Assembly (NCBI RefSeq): GCF_004005855.1
Contig: NZ_SACL01000012.1
Span: 1-64,000 of the forward strand
Source of the DNA: Rhodovarius crocodyli
Lineage (GTDB): Bacteria; Pseudomonadota; Alphaproteobacteria; Acetobacterales; Acetobacteraceae
Direction of reading: 5' to 3'
Length of the DNA stretch: 64,000 nucleotides
Positions 53,895-61,556 of this stretch are shown here, in pieces (positions within the stretch are counted from its first letter, which is position 1; every line of letters starts with the position of its first letter). Position numbers and translations under genes: made by a program. A model generated the notes under the pieces. The model was not told where the DNA came from. It saw only the letters and a list, made by a program, of their open reading frames with translations, and did not search any database.

Positions 53895-54548
53895 CTCCGC
53901 CCCGCTGGTCAGCCAGCCGAAGAAGCGCAGCACGTTGAACTCCGTGGCCTCCTGCGCGCCGGGCCCTGCGGCCATGGTCGCGTCCGTCACCATCACGGGA
54001 AAGAACTCGCGGTGATAGGCATCGCGGATGGTGCTCTCGACGCAGACATTGGTCGCCACCCCGATGACCAGCACATGGCGGATGCGCTTCGCATGCAGCA
54101 TCTGCTCAAGATTCGTGCCCGCGAAGCCGCTGTAGCGCGTCTTGGGCACCACCAGGTCACCGGGCTCGGGCGTCAGCTCATCGACGATCGCGTAGTCCCA
54201 GGTGCCGCGCGTGATCAGCTGCCCGGCATATTCGGGGTTGTCGCGCATGAAGCGCAGCGCGTTGGATTTATGCCAGACCGGCGCCGTCTCACCCCCTATG
54301 TCCGCGCCATCGGGCGCGAAGCCGTTCTGCAGGTAGATCACGGGAATCCCGGCCTCACGGCAGGCGCCGATCACGGCGCGCGCTTCCTCGATGACCGGTG
54401 CGGCGCCAGAGACGTCGAAGCCCACCAGGTCCAGGTAGCCGCCCTTGCTGCAATAGGCGTTCTGCATGTCGACCACGATCAGCGCCGTGTCCGCGACGCT
54501 GACGGTGATGGGTTCCGGCCGGGCCGGCAGGGTGATGGTGCTGCTCAT
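53865..54548 (-). CDS. Isochorismatase-family cysteine hydrolase, RutB-like
   Basis: This 227-residue cysteine hydrolase strongly resembles RutB, the ureidoacrylate amidohydrolase of pyrimidine degradation. The shared segments are VVDMQNAYCSKGGYLDLVGFD, WHKSNALRFMRDNP, WDYAIVDELTPEPGDLVV and ATNVCVESTIRDAYHREFF. The catalytic Asp, Lys and Cys are in VVDMQN, PKTRYSGF and NVCVEST. No other rut genes lie nearby, so another amide may be the substrate. Confidence 0.82.
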   Translation of the reverse strand: MSSTITLPARPEPITVSVADTALIVVDMQNAYCSKGGYLDLVGFDVSGAAPVIEEARAVIGACREAGIPVIYLQNGFAPDGADIGGETAPVWHKSNALRFMRDNPEYAGQLITRGTWDYAIVDELTPEPGDLVVPKTRYSGFAGTNLEQMLHAKRIRHVLVIGVATNVCVESTIRDAYHREFFPVMVTDATMAAGPGAQEATEFNVLRFFGWLTSGAELRAALGSNG

Positions 54549-54583
54549 GCCCGGACGGCATGCACGCGCCGTGCCAAGGCGCG

Positions 54584-56620
54584 TCAGACCATGCGGAGAA
54601 GCGGGCTGGGCAGGGCCGCGATGCTGCGCTCCGCCAGGGCGGGCAATGCGGCCATCAGGGGCGCTGCGGCGGCATCATCCCCCGCGGTCAGCACGGCCAG
54701 CAGCGCCGTGGCCGCGTCACGCAGGGCCACCGTGCCGAAGGTCGAGGCGGCGTCGCGCAGGGCCGATACCTCGCGCACAGCCCGCTCGGACGGCACATCC
54801 GGCAGCAGCGCCACCCGGCCACGGGTTTCCTCGGCGAACAGGGTCAGCAGCTTCGGCAGCCTGCCGGGCCCGATCGCCTGCCGCAGCTCGGCCAGGGTGA
54901 CGCGGTCCACCAGCACGGCGGGGGCGCCTGGCTCGGTTGCCGGCGGCCGCGCGCGGGCACGAAGCGGCGGGGTAAGCAGCACGGCCTCCACCGCCGCCAG
55001 CAGCGCGCGCCGCTCCAGCGGCTTGGCCAGATGCGCGTCCATGCCGGCGGCCAGCGCCGCCGCCACATCGGCGGGCATGGCGAAGGCGGTCAGCGCCACG
55101 ATGGGCACGCGGCCACGCTCTCCGGGCAAGGCGCGCACGCGGCGTGTCAGGGTCAGCCCATCCATGCCCGGCAGCGCGAAATCCACCAGCAGCAGGTCGA
55201 ATTCCGAGACACGGGCGGCCGCCAGCGCCTCCGCACCGTCATGCACCGTCTCCACCTGATAGCCTTCCCGGCGCAGGATGGCCGCGGCCACCAGCTGGTT
55301 CACGGCGCCCTCCTCCGCGAGCAGGATCCGCCCGCGCACGCCGGCGACAGGCACAGCCGGGGCCAGCGTCACCTTGCGCGGCGGCTTGCCCGAGTCCGCG
55401 ACCGGGACCAGCGGGATGTCGAAGAAGAAGGTGCTGCCCTTGCCGGGCTTGCTGTCGATCGCCAGCCGCCCGCCCATCAGCTTCACCAGCCGATGGCAGG
55501 TCGTCAGCCCGATACCCACCCCCTGCCCGCCCGGCAGCGCGAACGGTCCCTTGCCCGCGACCAGCGCCTGGCGCTGCGCGGCCGGCATGCCCGATCCCGT
55601 ATCGGTGACCGCGATGCCGATCCGGGCATCCGGCAGCGAGGTGACATGAATGAGGATGCTACCGCGTTCGGTGAAGCTTACCGCGTTCTCGGCCAGATTC
55701 AGGATCACCTGGCCCAGCCGGTCCGCATCGCCCACCACCCGCGCGGGCAGGCCGCTGTCGATCGTGACGGACAGCGCCAGCCCCTTCTCCTCGACGGCGG
55801 GGGCGATCAGTTCCATCGTGCCCCGCAGCGCATCGGCCAGCGCGAAGGGCTCCTGCGCCAGAGAGAGGCGCCCGCTCTCGATCAGCGAGATGTCGAGCAG
55901 TTCATTCACCCGCGAGAGCAGCATGTCGCCCGCCGCGGTGGCGGTCTCGGAATAGGCGCTCTGCTCCGCGTTCAGCACCGTGTCCCGCAGAAGGGAGAGG
56001 GAGCCGATCAACCCGGCCAGCGGCGTGCGGATCTCATGGCTCACGAAGGTGAGGAAATCGGTCTTCTCGCGGCTGGCGCGCTCGGACACGGCACGGGCGC
56101 GCTCGGTGGCCGCGGCCGCGCGCACGGTGGGCGAGATATCATTCTGCACGCCGACGAAGGCGGTCAGCCGCCCCTCGGCATCGCGCACCGGCGCCAGGCG
56201 CAGCTCGTTGCTGAAGCGCCTGCCGTCGCGGCGGCGGTTGGTGAGGTTGATGGTGATGGGCTCGCCCGCGGCCAGCGCGCGGCGGATCGCCATCAGCGCC
56301 TCGGGCTCGCTGCCGGTTCCCTGCAGGAAACGGCAATTGCGGCCGAGGATCTCCTCCGGCTCATAGCCCGTGATGGCGGTGAAGCCCGGGTTGCAGAAGA
56401 TGATCGGGTTGTCGGGCAGGTTGGGGTCGGTGATCACGACCCCGGTGGGCGCGGCGGCGACCGCCGCAGCGAGCGGGCCATCGAAGCCCGCCTGCCGCAC
56501 CGTGCCGAGGGCGGCGGCGAGCCAGGCGTTGCCGCCGGCATCGCGCACCACCTCGGCACCATGGTCACTCGTCGTAGGAGAGGAGCGATTCGAACGGGGC
56601 ATGGATGCGGCTCCGGCCAC
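54584..56620 (-). CDS. LOV-domain hybrid histidine kinase with degenerate Hpt-like tail
   Basis: A 678-residue predicted blue-light sensor. The LOV domain (about 50-160) has the flavin-binding motif GRNCRFLQG with photoactive Cys96. A HisKA segment follows (His195 in SHEIRTP), then HATPase (about 300-405; Asn312, DTGSGMP), then a receiver (about 430-550; Asp480, Lys533). Residues about 570-640 align with an Hpt helix bundle, but Ser619 replaces the phospho-histidine (EVSALRD versus AHALKG). An alternative start at 56602 shortens the protein by six residues. The start region overlaps the end of apt. Confidence 0.87.
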   Translation of the reverse strand: MAGAASMPRSNRSSPTTSDHGAEVVRDAGGNAWLAAALGTVRQAGFDGPLAAAVAAAPTGVVITDPNLPDNPIIFCNPGFTAITGYEPEEILGRNCRFLQGTGSEPEALMAIRRALAAGEPITINLTNRRRDGRRFSNELRLAPVRDAEGRLTAFVGVQNDISPTVRAAAATERARAVSERASREKTDFLTFVSHEIRTPLAGLIGSLSLLRDTVLNAEQSAYSETATAAGDMLLSRVNELLDISLIESGRLSLAQEPFALADALRGTMELIAPAVEEKGLALSVTIDSGLPARVVGDADRLGQVILNLAENAVSFTERGSILIHVTSLPDARIGIAVTDTGSGMPAAQRQALVAGKGPFALPGGQGVGIGLTTCHRLVKLMGGRLAIDSKPGKGSTFFFDIPLVPVADSGKPPRKVTLAPAVPVAGVRGRILLAEEGAVNQLVAAAILRREGYQVETVHDGAEALAAARVSEFDLLLVDFALPGMDGLTLTRRVRALPGERGRVPIVALTAFAMPADVAAALAAGMDAHLAKPLERRALLAAVEAVLLTPPLRARARPPATEPGAPAVLVDRVTLAELRQAIGPGRLPKLLTLFAEETRGRVALLPDVPSERAVREVSALRDAASTFGTVALRDAATALLAVLTAGDDAAAAPLMAALPALAERSIAALPSPLLRMV

Positions 56621-57110
56621 CCAGGAAGGTGAGCTCGATCAGCGTGACGGCGCCAACGACATCGGCACCGGCCTGCTGCAGCAGGTTGATGCCGGCGCCC
56701 AGCGTGCCGCCGGTGGCCAGCAGGTCATCCAGGATCACGACGCGGCTGCCCTTCTCCACGGCATCGGCCTGCATCTCGATCCGGTCCTCGCCGTATTCCA
56801 GCGCGTAGGACAGGCCGAGCACGGCGCCCGGCAGCTTGCGCGGCTTGCGCAGCATGATGAAGCCGATGCCCAGCGCATGGGCGATGGGGGCCGCGAGCAG
56901 GAAGCCGCGCGATTCGATGCCGGCCAGCACGTCGGGCTTCTTGGCCGCCACGATGTCGGCCATGCGGCGCACCGCCTCGTTCCAGGCCGGCCCATGCCGC
57001 AGCAGGGTGGAGATGTCGTAGAACAGGATGCCGGGCTTGGGGAAATCCGGGATGCCCCGGATATGCGCCTTCAGGTCCATGCTGGGGTCGGCCACGGTTT
57101 CGGCAGGCAT
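56565..57110 (-). CDS. apt: Adenine phosphoribosyltransferase
   Basis: This 181-residue purine-salvage enzyme converts adenine and PRPP to AMP. The PRPP-binding motif [13 protein letters not shown] is at about residues 119-131. The N-terminal segment [18 protein letters not shown] is typical. A start at 57080 (MDLKAHIRG) is possible. The end overlaps the LOV-kinase gene by 38-56 bases, depending on the kinase start. Confidence 0.95.
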   Translation of the reverse strand: MPAETVADPSMDLKAHIRGIPDFPKPGILFYDISTLLRHGPAWNEAVRRMADIVAAKKPDVLAGIESRGFLLAAPIAHALGIGFIMLRKPRKLPGAVLGLSYALEYGEDRIEMQADAVEKGSRVVILDDLLATGGTLGAGINLLQQAGADVVGAVTLIELTFLGGRSRIHAPFESLLSYDE

Positions 57111-57177
57111 CGTGAGGGTGCAACTCCTGGAATTGGGCCGGCTTGCGTGCAGCGCGGCATTGGCGCATGGCCCTACC

Positions 57178-57399
57178 ATGTCCAGACCGATGCTTGCCAC
57201 CCTGATCGGCCTTATTGGCTTCGCGCTCTACGTGGCCCTTGTCATGTGGCTCGCGGATTGGGTGCTGCTGTGGCACTGGGCGGCGCAGGTGCCGTTCTTC
57301 GCGGTGGCGGGCGTGGCCTGGGTGTGGCCGGTCATGCGCCTGATGTACTGGGGCGCGGGCGTGGCACCGCCGCCGAAGGGCAGGCGCCGGCGTAGGTGA
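57178..57399 (+). CDS. DUF2842 small membrane protein
   Basis: A 73-residue protein with two hydrophobic helices (about 6-28 and 33-53) and a basic tail. It fits DUF2842, a small inner-membrane family of alphaproteobacteria ([18 protein letters not shown]). Function is unknown. It is divergent from apt and convergent with the orphan coxL-type gene across a hairpin repeat. Confidence 0.75.
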   Translation: MSRPMLATLIGLIGFALYVALVMWLADWVLLWHWAAQVPFFAVAGVAWVWPVMRLMYWGAGVAPPPKGRRRRR

Positions 57400-57635
57400 G
57401 GGTGCGCCGGGGGCTTCGCCCCCCGCCCCCCCACCAAGGGGCGCTGCCCCTTGGAACCCCGCCAGGAGCCTGTGGCCCCTGGACCCACTTGAGTCTTCTG
57501 AAAGTTCGGGGAAGCGGCTGAAAGCGAGCGCGGGGTCAGAGCGCGCTCTGTGCCCCTTCCCCAAACTTTCAGCGCCCGGTTTCCAAAGGCCCTTCGGCCT
57601 TTGGCGGGGCCCGGGGCAGAGCCCCGGACTGCGCC
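57400..57635. repeat. GC-rich mosaic intergenic repeat, copy C
   Basis: No gene. The 35-base block at 57460-57494 is identical to 26-60. The segment 57569-57628 resembles those at 105-163 and 16498-16557. It sits between convergent gene ends. Confidence 0.75.
57498..57572. terminator. Large imperfect hairpin with inner stem between convergent genes
   Basis: Arms 57498-57514 and 57556-57572 pair with one mismatch; an inner GAGCGCG/CGCGCTC stem folds in the loop. It probably terminates both DUF2842 and the orphan coxL-type gene. Confidence 0.6.
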
Positions 57636-59915
57636 TCACCCTTCCAGCAGCGCCCACATCCGCTGCGGTGTCAGCGGCATCTGCAGCGTATCGGCCTGTG
57701 CCTTGCGGCCCTGGCTGGCCAGCGCGTCCGCGACCGCGTTCACCAATGCGGGGGTCGCACCGATGGTGCCGAGTTCCCCCACGCCCTTTACCCCCAGCGG
57801 GTTGGTCCTGCAGGGCACGGACTGGTCGAGCGCGGTGACATAGCCCGGCACCAGCACATCGGCGCGCGGCATGGCGTAGTCCTGGAAGCTGGCGCTCAGC
57901 GGCTGGCCGGTCTCGGGGTCGTAGACCAGCTGCTCGAAGATGGCCTGGCCCAGGCCCTGGAGGGCGCCGCCGGCGATCTGCCCCTCCACGATCAGCGGGT
58001 TCACCACGCGGCCGGCATCATTGACGGAGACATAGGCCGCGACCTCGATCTCACCGGTGTCGCGGTCGATCTCGACCTCGCAGATATGGCAGCCGTTGGG
58101 CCAGGTGGGGCCGTTCACCTTGGTGGTGCTGTCGATGAAGATGCGGCCCTCGGGCTGGCGGGCGGCCACATCGAACAGGCCGATCTCGCGGTCGGTGCCG
58201 GCGATGCGGAAGCTGCCCCCCTGGTACTCCAGGTCGGCGCTGGCCACTTCCAGCGCCTCGGCGGCCAGTTCGCGGCCCTGGTCCAGCGCCTTGCCTGAGG
58301 CCACGCTGACGGCCGAGCCCGCGGTGAACAGGGAGCGCGAACCGGCGCTGCCGAAGCCCGTGCCCCGGTCGCTGTCGCCGAAGATGACCGTCACCTTCTC
58401 GATCGGCACATCGAAGATGTCGACGGCGAGCTGCGCGTAGGAGGTGCCGATGCCCTGCCCCATCTGCTGGGTGGTGGCATAGACCTCGATCCCGCCATCG
58501 CCCTTCACGGCGACGGTCACGCGCTCCTCCAGCGCGTTGCCGCCGGTCCATTCCAGGAAGGTGGCGATGCCGCGCCCGCGCAGCTTGCCCTTCTCGGCCG
58601 AGGCCGCCGCGCGCGCCGCATAGCCGGACCAGTTGGCGAGCTTCAGGCCCTGGTCCAGCATCTGCTCGAAGGCGCCGCTGTCGTACACCTGGCCCATGGC
58701 GTTGGTGTAGGGCATCTGGGCGGGCGCGATCATGTTGCGCCGGCGCAGCTCGGCCGGGTCCAGCCCCATGTCGCGGGCGGCCACGTCCATCAGGCGCTCG
58801 ATGATATAGATCGCCTCGGGCCGCCCGGCCCCGCGATAGGCGCCGGTGGGCGCGGTGTTGGTCATCAGCGCGGTGAAGGCGAAGTCGATCGTCTTGATGT
58901 CGTAGATGCTGGTCGAGACCCAGGGGCCGATCAGCAGCTGGATGGCGATGCCGGAGTTGCGCGGATAGGCGCCGACATTCGCCAGCCCCTTCACGCGCAG
59001 CGCCAGCACCTTGCCCTGCGCGTCCAGCGCGAGTTCGGCCACGCTGTCCACGTCGCGCCCGTGCACGGCCGACAGGAAGTCCTCGATGCGCGTCGCGGCC
59101 CATTTCACCGGCCGGCCCAGGCTGCGCGCGGCGAAGGCCACGACCGCATCCTCGGGGTAGAGGTTGGTCTTCATGCCGAAGCCGCCGCCCACATCGCCGA
59201 TGCGCACCCGCACCGTGCCGGCCGGCAGACCCAGCAAGTCCTGCAGCTGGTCGCGCGCGGTCGACGGCATCTGGCTGCTGAGGCGCACGACCAGGCGCTC
59301 ACCCTCAGGTGCTGCCAGCACCACGCGGGGTTCCATGGGGGCCGGGGCCAGGCGCTGGTTCGCGATCTCCACCCGGGCCACATGGGCGGCGGCGGCGAAA
59401 CCGGCCTCGGCGGCGGCGGCATCACCATAGCGCGTCTGGGCGACGATGCGGGCGGGGTCCGCCAGGGCACCGGCAGTGGTGGTGACCGCGGGCAGCTCCT
59501 CATACTCCACCCAAATGGCCTCGGCGGCGTCACGGGCGGCCGAGAGGGTCTCGGCCACCACGGCGGCCACCGGCTCACCCACGAATCGCACCGCGCCGGT
59601 GGCCAGCAGCGTCTGCGATTCGGCCTGGAGGGGCGCGCCGTCCGGGCGCTTGAAGGGCAGCGTGGCCGTCATGGGCTTCACGCCTGCCGCCGCCAGGTCC
59701 TCGCCCGTGACGATGGCCAGCACGCCGGGCGTGGCGCGCGCGGCCTCCGTATCCATGGACAGGATTCGCGCATGGGCATGCGGCGAGCGCAGGAAATAGA
59801 GGTGGGTCTGCCCCTCGGGGGCGAAATCCTCGGTGAACTGGCCGATGCCTGCCAGAAGGGCCGCGTCCTCGACGCGCTTCACCGCCCTGCCGCTGCCGAA
59901 ACGCCCGAATTCCAT
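57636..59915 (-). CDS. Orphan molybdenum hydroxylase large subunit (form II CoxL type)
   Basis: A 759-residue Mo-hydroxylase large subunit with active-site loop AYRGAGR and GGGFGMKTN, a form II enzyme. The start at 59915 (MEFGRFGSG) is family-typical. Unlike the gene at 17392, it has no small or medium subunit nearby, so it must use partners from another locus or not be functional alone. The reading frame is intact, so it is not a pseudogene. Substrate unknown. Confidence 0.88.
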   Translation of the reverse strand: MEFGRFGSGRAVKRVEDAALLAGIGQFTEDFAPEGQTHLYFLRSPHAHARILSMDTEAARATPGVLAIVTGEDLAAAGVKPMTATLPFKRPDGAPLQAESQTLLATGAVRFVGEPVAAVVAETLSAARDAAEAIWVEYEELPAVTTTAGALADPARIVAQTRYGDAAAAEAGFAAAAHVARVEIANQRLAPAPMEPRVVLAAPEGERLVVRLSSQMPSTARDQLQDLLGLPAGTVRVRIGDVGGGFGMKTNLYPEDAVVAFAARSLGRPVKWAATRIEDFLSAVHGRDVDSVAELALDAQGKVLALRVKGLANVGAYPRNSGIAIQLLIGPWVSTSIYDIKTIDFAFTALMTNTAPTGAYRGAGRPEAIYIIERLMDVAARDMGLDPAELRRRNMIAPAQMPYTNAMGQVYDSGAFEQMLDQGLKLANWSGYAARAAASAEKGKLRGRGIATFLEWTGGNALEERVTVAVKGDGGIEVYATTQQMGQGIGTSYAQLAVDIFDVPIEKVTVIFGDSDRGTGFGSAGSRSLFTAGSAVSVASGKALDQGRELAAEALEVASADLEYQGGSFRIAGTDREIGLFDVAARQPEGRIFIDSTTKVNGPTWPNGCHICEVEIDRDTGEIEVAAYVSVNDAGRVVNPLIVEGQIAGGALQGLGQAIFEQLVYDPETGQPLSASFQDYAMPRADVLVPGYVTALDQSVPCRTNPLGVKGVGELGTIGATPALVNAVADALASQGRKAQADTLQMPLTPQRMWALLEG

Positions 59916-60010
59916 GATCGTCCCCGAAGATGTTCGGGAAACAGATTGGATCGGATCGGAGGATCTGTAGAGGGGGGTAAGTGTGTCTCGGGATAACACA
60001 CTGAAAAGAA

Positions 60011-60055
60011 TGGTCGGAGTGAGAGGATTCGAACCTCCGGCCCCTGCGTCCCGAA
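60011..60055 (-). other. Prophage attachment site: 3' fragment of tRNA-Pro (CGG)
   Basis: On the minus strand the 45 bases read from the anticodon loop (TTCGGGA, anticodon CGG) through the T-arm (GGTTCGAATCC) to CCA, very close to tRNA-Pro(CGG). The bases before the loop (CAGTG) do not form the anticodon stem, so the 5' half is missing. This is the classical remnant left by integration into a tRNA gene. The rebuilt tRNA should lie at the other end of the element. Confidence 0.88.
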
Positions 60056-60339
60056 CACTGAGATAGATACCTAACGTATTGAATCTGGCGTGGCAAGTCG
60101 CCGCCTTTCTGCCCTACAGACTGGCGTCAACCCGGCATTACCCACAGCCGGGTGGGCAGATCGCGCAACCGCGCACTGTGTTCACGAATACTGACATCGT
60201 TCTTGCCCCGCCACCCCGCGCCGGGTAGAATGATGGGGCTGCGGCGGGTCTGGGAATACCCGGGCCTAGCCTCGCGAGCCGTCGCAGGCCGCGATATGCG
60301 TGCCAGGACCGCCCGGGGGCAACTCCGGGCGGTTTTGCT
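60056..60339. other. Non-coding prophage edge
   Basis: No convincing gene in 284 bases. An inverted repeat at 60308-60316 / 60325-60333 followed by TTTT is a possible terminator for rightward transcription. Confidence 0.5.
60308..60336 (+). terminator. Hairpin with T-run at the prophage edge
   Basis: A 9-bp stem (60308-60316 / 60325-60333) with an 8-base loop is followed by TTTT on the plus strand. It lies just past the leftward lysis genes but is oriented for rightward transcripts. Confidence 0.45.
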
Positions 60340-60519
60340 TCACCATCCGCAGAGGCGGCGCCCCGTCTCGTCGTGGGCCAGGATCGCCGCAGCCGTCTCC
60401 CTGGTCAGCACGTCGTCACGCCCCACCAGGATCGGCCGCCACGCGGAGCAATCAACGGCTCCAGTCACGCCGCAGCCGCTCAGCAGGATCAGGCTCGCGA
60501 GCCACGTCCCCCTCCACAT
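60340..60519 (-). CDS. Outer-membrane spanin lipoprotein (Rz1-like)
   Basis: A 59-codon frame starting at ATG 60519 and ending at TGA 60342-60340. The product has a short hydrophobic start and lipobox (LLSGC, Cys16), then a short polar domain ending ILAHDETGRRLCGW, which is typical of small Rz1-like phage proteins. It overlaps the inner-membrane spanin gene out of frame by 68 bases, the normal Rz/Rz1 arrangement. It would connect the outer membrane with the inner spanin to disrupt the envelope at lysis. Confidence 0.8.
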   Translation of the reverse strand: MWRGTWLASLILLSGCGVTGAVDCSAWRPILVGRDDVLTRETAAAILAHDETGRRLCGW

Positions 60520-60691
60520 GCGCTCTCTCCCTGGCCTGGGTTGCGATCCGCTCGGCCGAGCGGCGTATCTCGTCGGTGCGCGCGCTCTGCTTGCCGATCA
60601 TGTAGGCGCCGGTCAGGATGGCCAGCGCGGCGCCTGCGATGGCAACGTAGACGTGGATGCGGCTCCACAGCCCGGCGAACAGGGCGATCAC
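60452..60691 (-). CDS. Inner-membrane spanin (Rz-like)
   Basis: The 79-residue product has a hydrophobic N-terminal segment (about 4-32) and then a charged helical periplasmic part (TDEIRRSAERIATQARERAH) ending in WSR. The start is probably GTG 60691, overlapping the endolysin stop by four bases (GTGA); an ATG at 60724 would overlap more. It pairs with the Rz1-like lipoprotein. Confidence 0.65.
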   Translation of the reverse strand: MIALFAGLWSRIHVYVAIAGAALAILTGAYMIGKQSARTDEIRRSAERIATQARERAHVEGDVAREPDPAERLRRDWSR

Positions 60692-61344
60692 GCCGCCTTG
60701 TCCTTCCGCTGCTGCCACAGCCACACGGCCACACCGATCCCGGCCGCCAGGACCAACACGGCCATGGTCTGCCAGGGGATGCCGCCCACCGCCGTGGCCA
60801 CCGGGGCCAGCGCGCCGAGGGGGGCGAGCGTGCCGACCGCCTTGGCGACGGCCGTGCCGCTGTTGGTCGTGGCGGCCTGACGGATGCTGCGGACGGGCGC
60901 GGGCTGGCTGAACTCCGTGATGCCGTAGAGGGCCATGCCCTCGTCCATTTCGGCCTGGGTGTATGGCATGCCGCCCAACTCGACCTCGATGATCGCCCGG
61001 AGCATGACCTTCATCACGCGGTAGGGGCGCACGTCGATCTTGTCATGGATGCCCACGCCAAGCGCCGCTGCTACCCTGGCCGAATAGGCGACCGGATCGT
61101 TACCGTCGCTCTGCGGAGCCCAGGAGTTGATCTGCTTCCAGACCGTATCGAGCCCGTTGCGGGTCTGGTTCACGACGAGCTGGCCGACGCCCGCGCGCAT
61201 GCCCAGGGCGAGTGAGGAATACCGGCCGTAGCCATCAGCCGAAACGGGGTCCTGCCCATTCCAGCGCCGCTTGGGGTCCGCGATATACCGCAGGTTCGTC
61301 GGATTGTTGTTCCGGTAGCCCCGGCTTGCCTTCGGGTCAGCCAT
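60688..61344 (-). CDS. Phage peptidoglycan hydrolase (endolysin) with C-terminal membrane segment
   Basis: A 218-residue protein with the N-terminal motif RGYRNNNPTNLRYI, typical of phage muralytic proteins of the P5/RNNNPGN type. The C-terminal part has a hydrophobic segment (about 188-212), so the enzyme may be membrane-tethered. The start at 61344 overlaps the upstream stop by one base (TGATG). It is followed by the spanin genes. Confidence 0.8.
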   Translation of the reverse strand: MADPKASRGYRNNNPTNLRYIADPKRRWNGQDPVSADGYGRYSSLALGMRAGVGQLVVNQTRNGLDTVWKQINSWAPQSDGNDPVAYSARVAAALGVGIHDKIDVRPYRVMKVMLRAIIEVELGGMPYTQAEMDEGMALYGITEFSQPAPVRSIRQAATTNSGTAVAKAVGTLAPLGALAPVATAVGGIPWQTMAVLVLAAGIGVAVWLWQQRKDKAA

Positions 61345-61556
61345 CACGGCCTCCATATCTTGTGCAGGAAATAGCCGCCGACGCCTGCGAGGGTGCTGAA
61401 CACGCCAGCCATCACCCGCATGGCCTTCATGGCGCCTGCCACTTCGGATACGAGATCGCGGGTTGCGCGCACCTCAAGGCGAAGCTCCGATACGAGGGAG
61501 GCGAGGCTATCAACCTCGGCCTCCAGACGCCCTATGGCGCGCTCGGCGTCGCTCAC
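61344..61556 (-). CDS. Small phage membrane protein, possible holin
   Basis: A 70-residue protein with an N-terminal amphipathic heptad-type helix (about 5-40) and one C-terminal hydrophobic segment (about 47-65). The XhlA-like layout and position just before the endolysin suggest a holin or lysis accessory. The start overlaps the tail hydrolase stop by four bases. Confidence 0.65.
   Translation of the reverse strand: MSDAERAIGRLEAEVDSLASLVSELRLEVRATRDLVSEVAGAMKAMRVMAGVFSTLAGVGGYFLHKIWRP

Noticed and set aside
54560-56632. 690-codon plus-strand frame
   Set aside because: Antisense to the LOV kinase; His/Arg/Gln-rich, typical of shadow frames.
60011-60110. Complete tRNA gene
   Set aside because: Only the 3' half is present; the anticodon stem cannot form with upstream bases.
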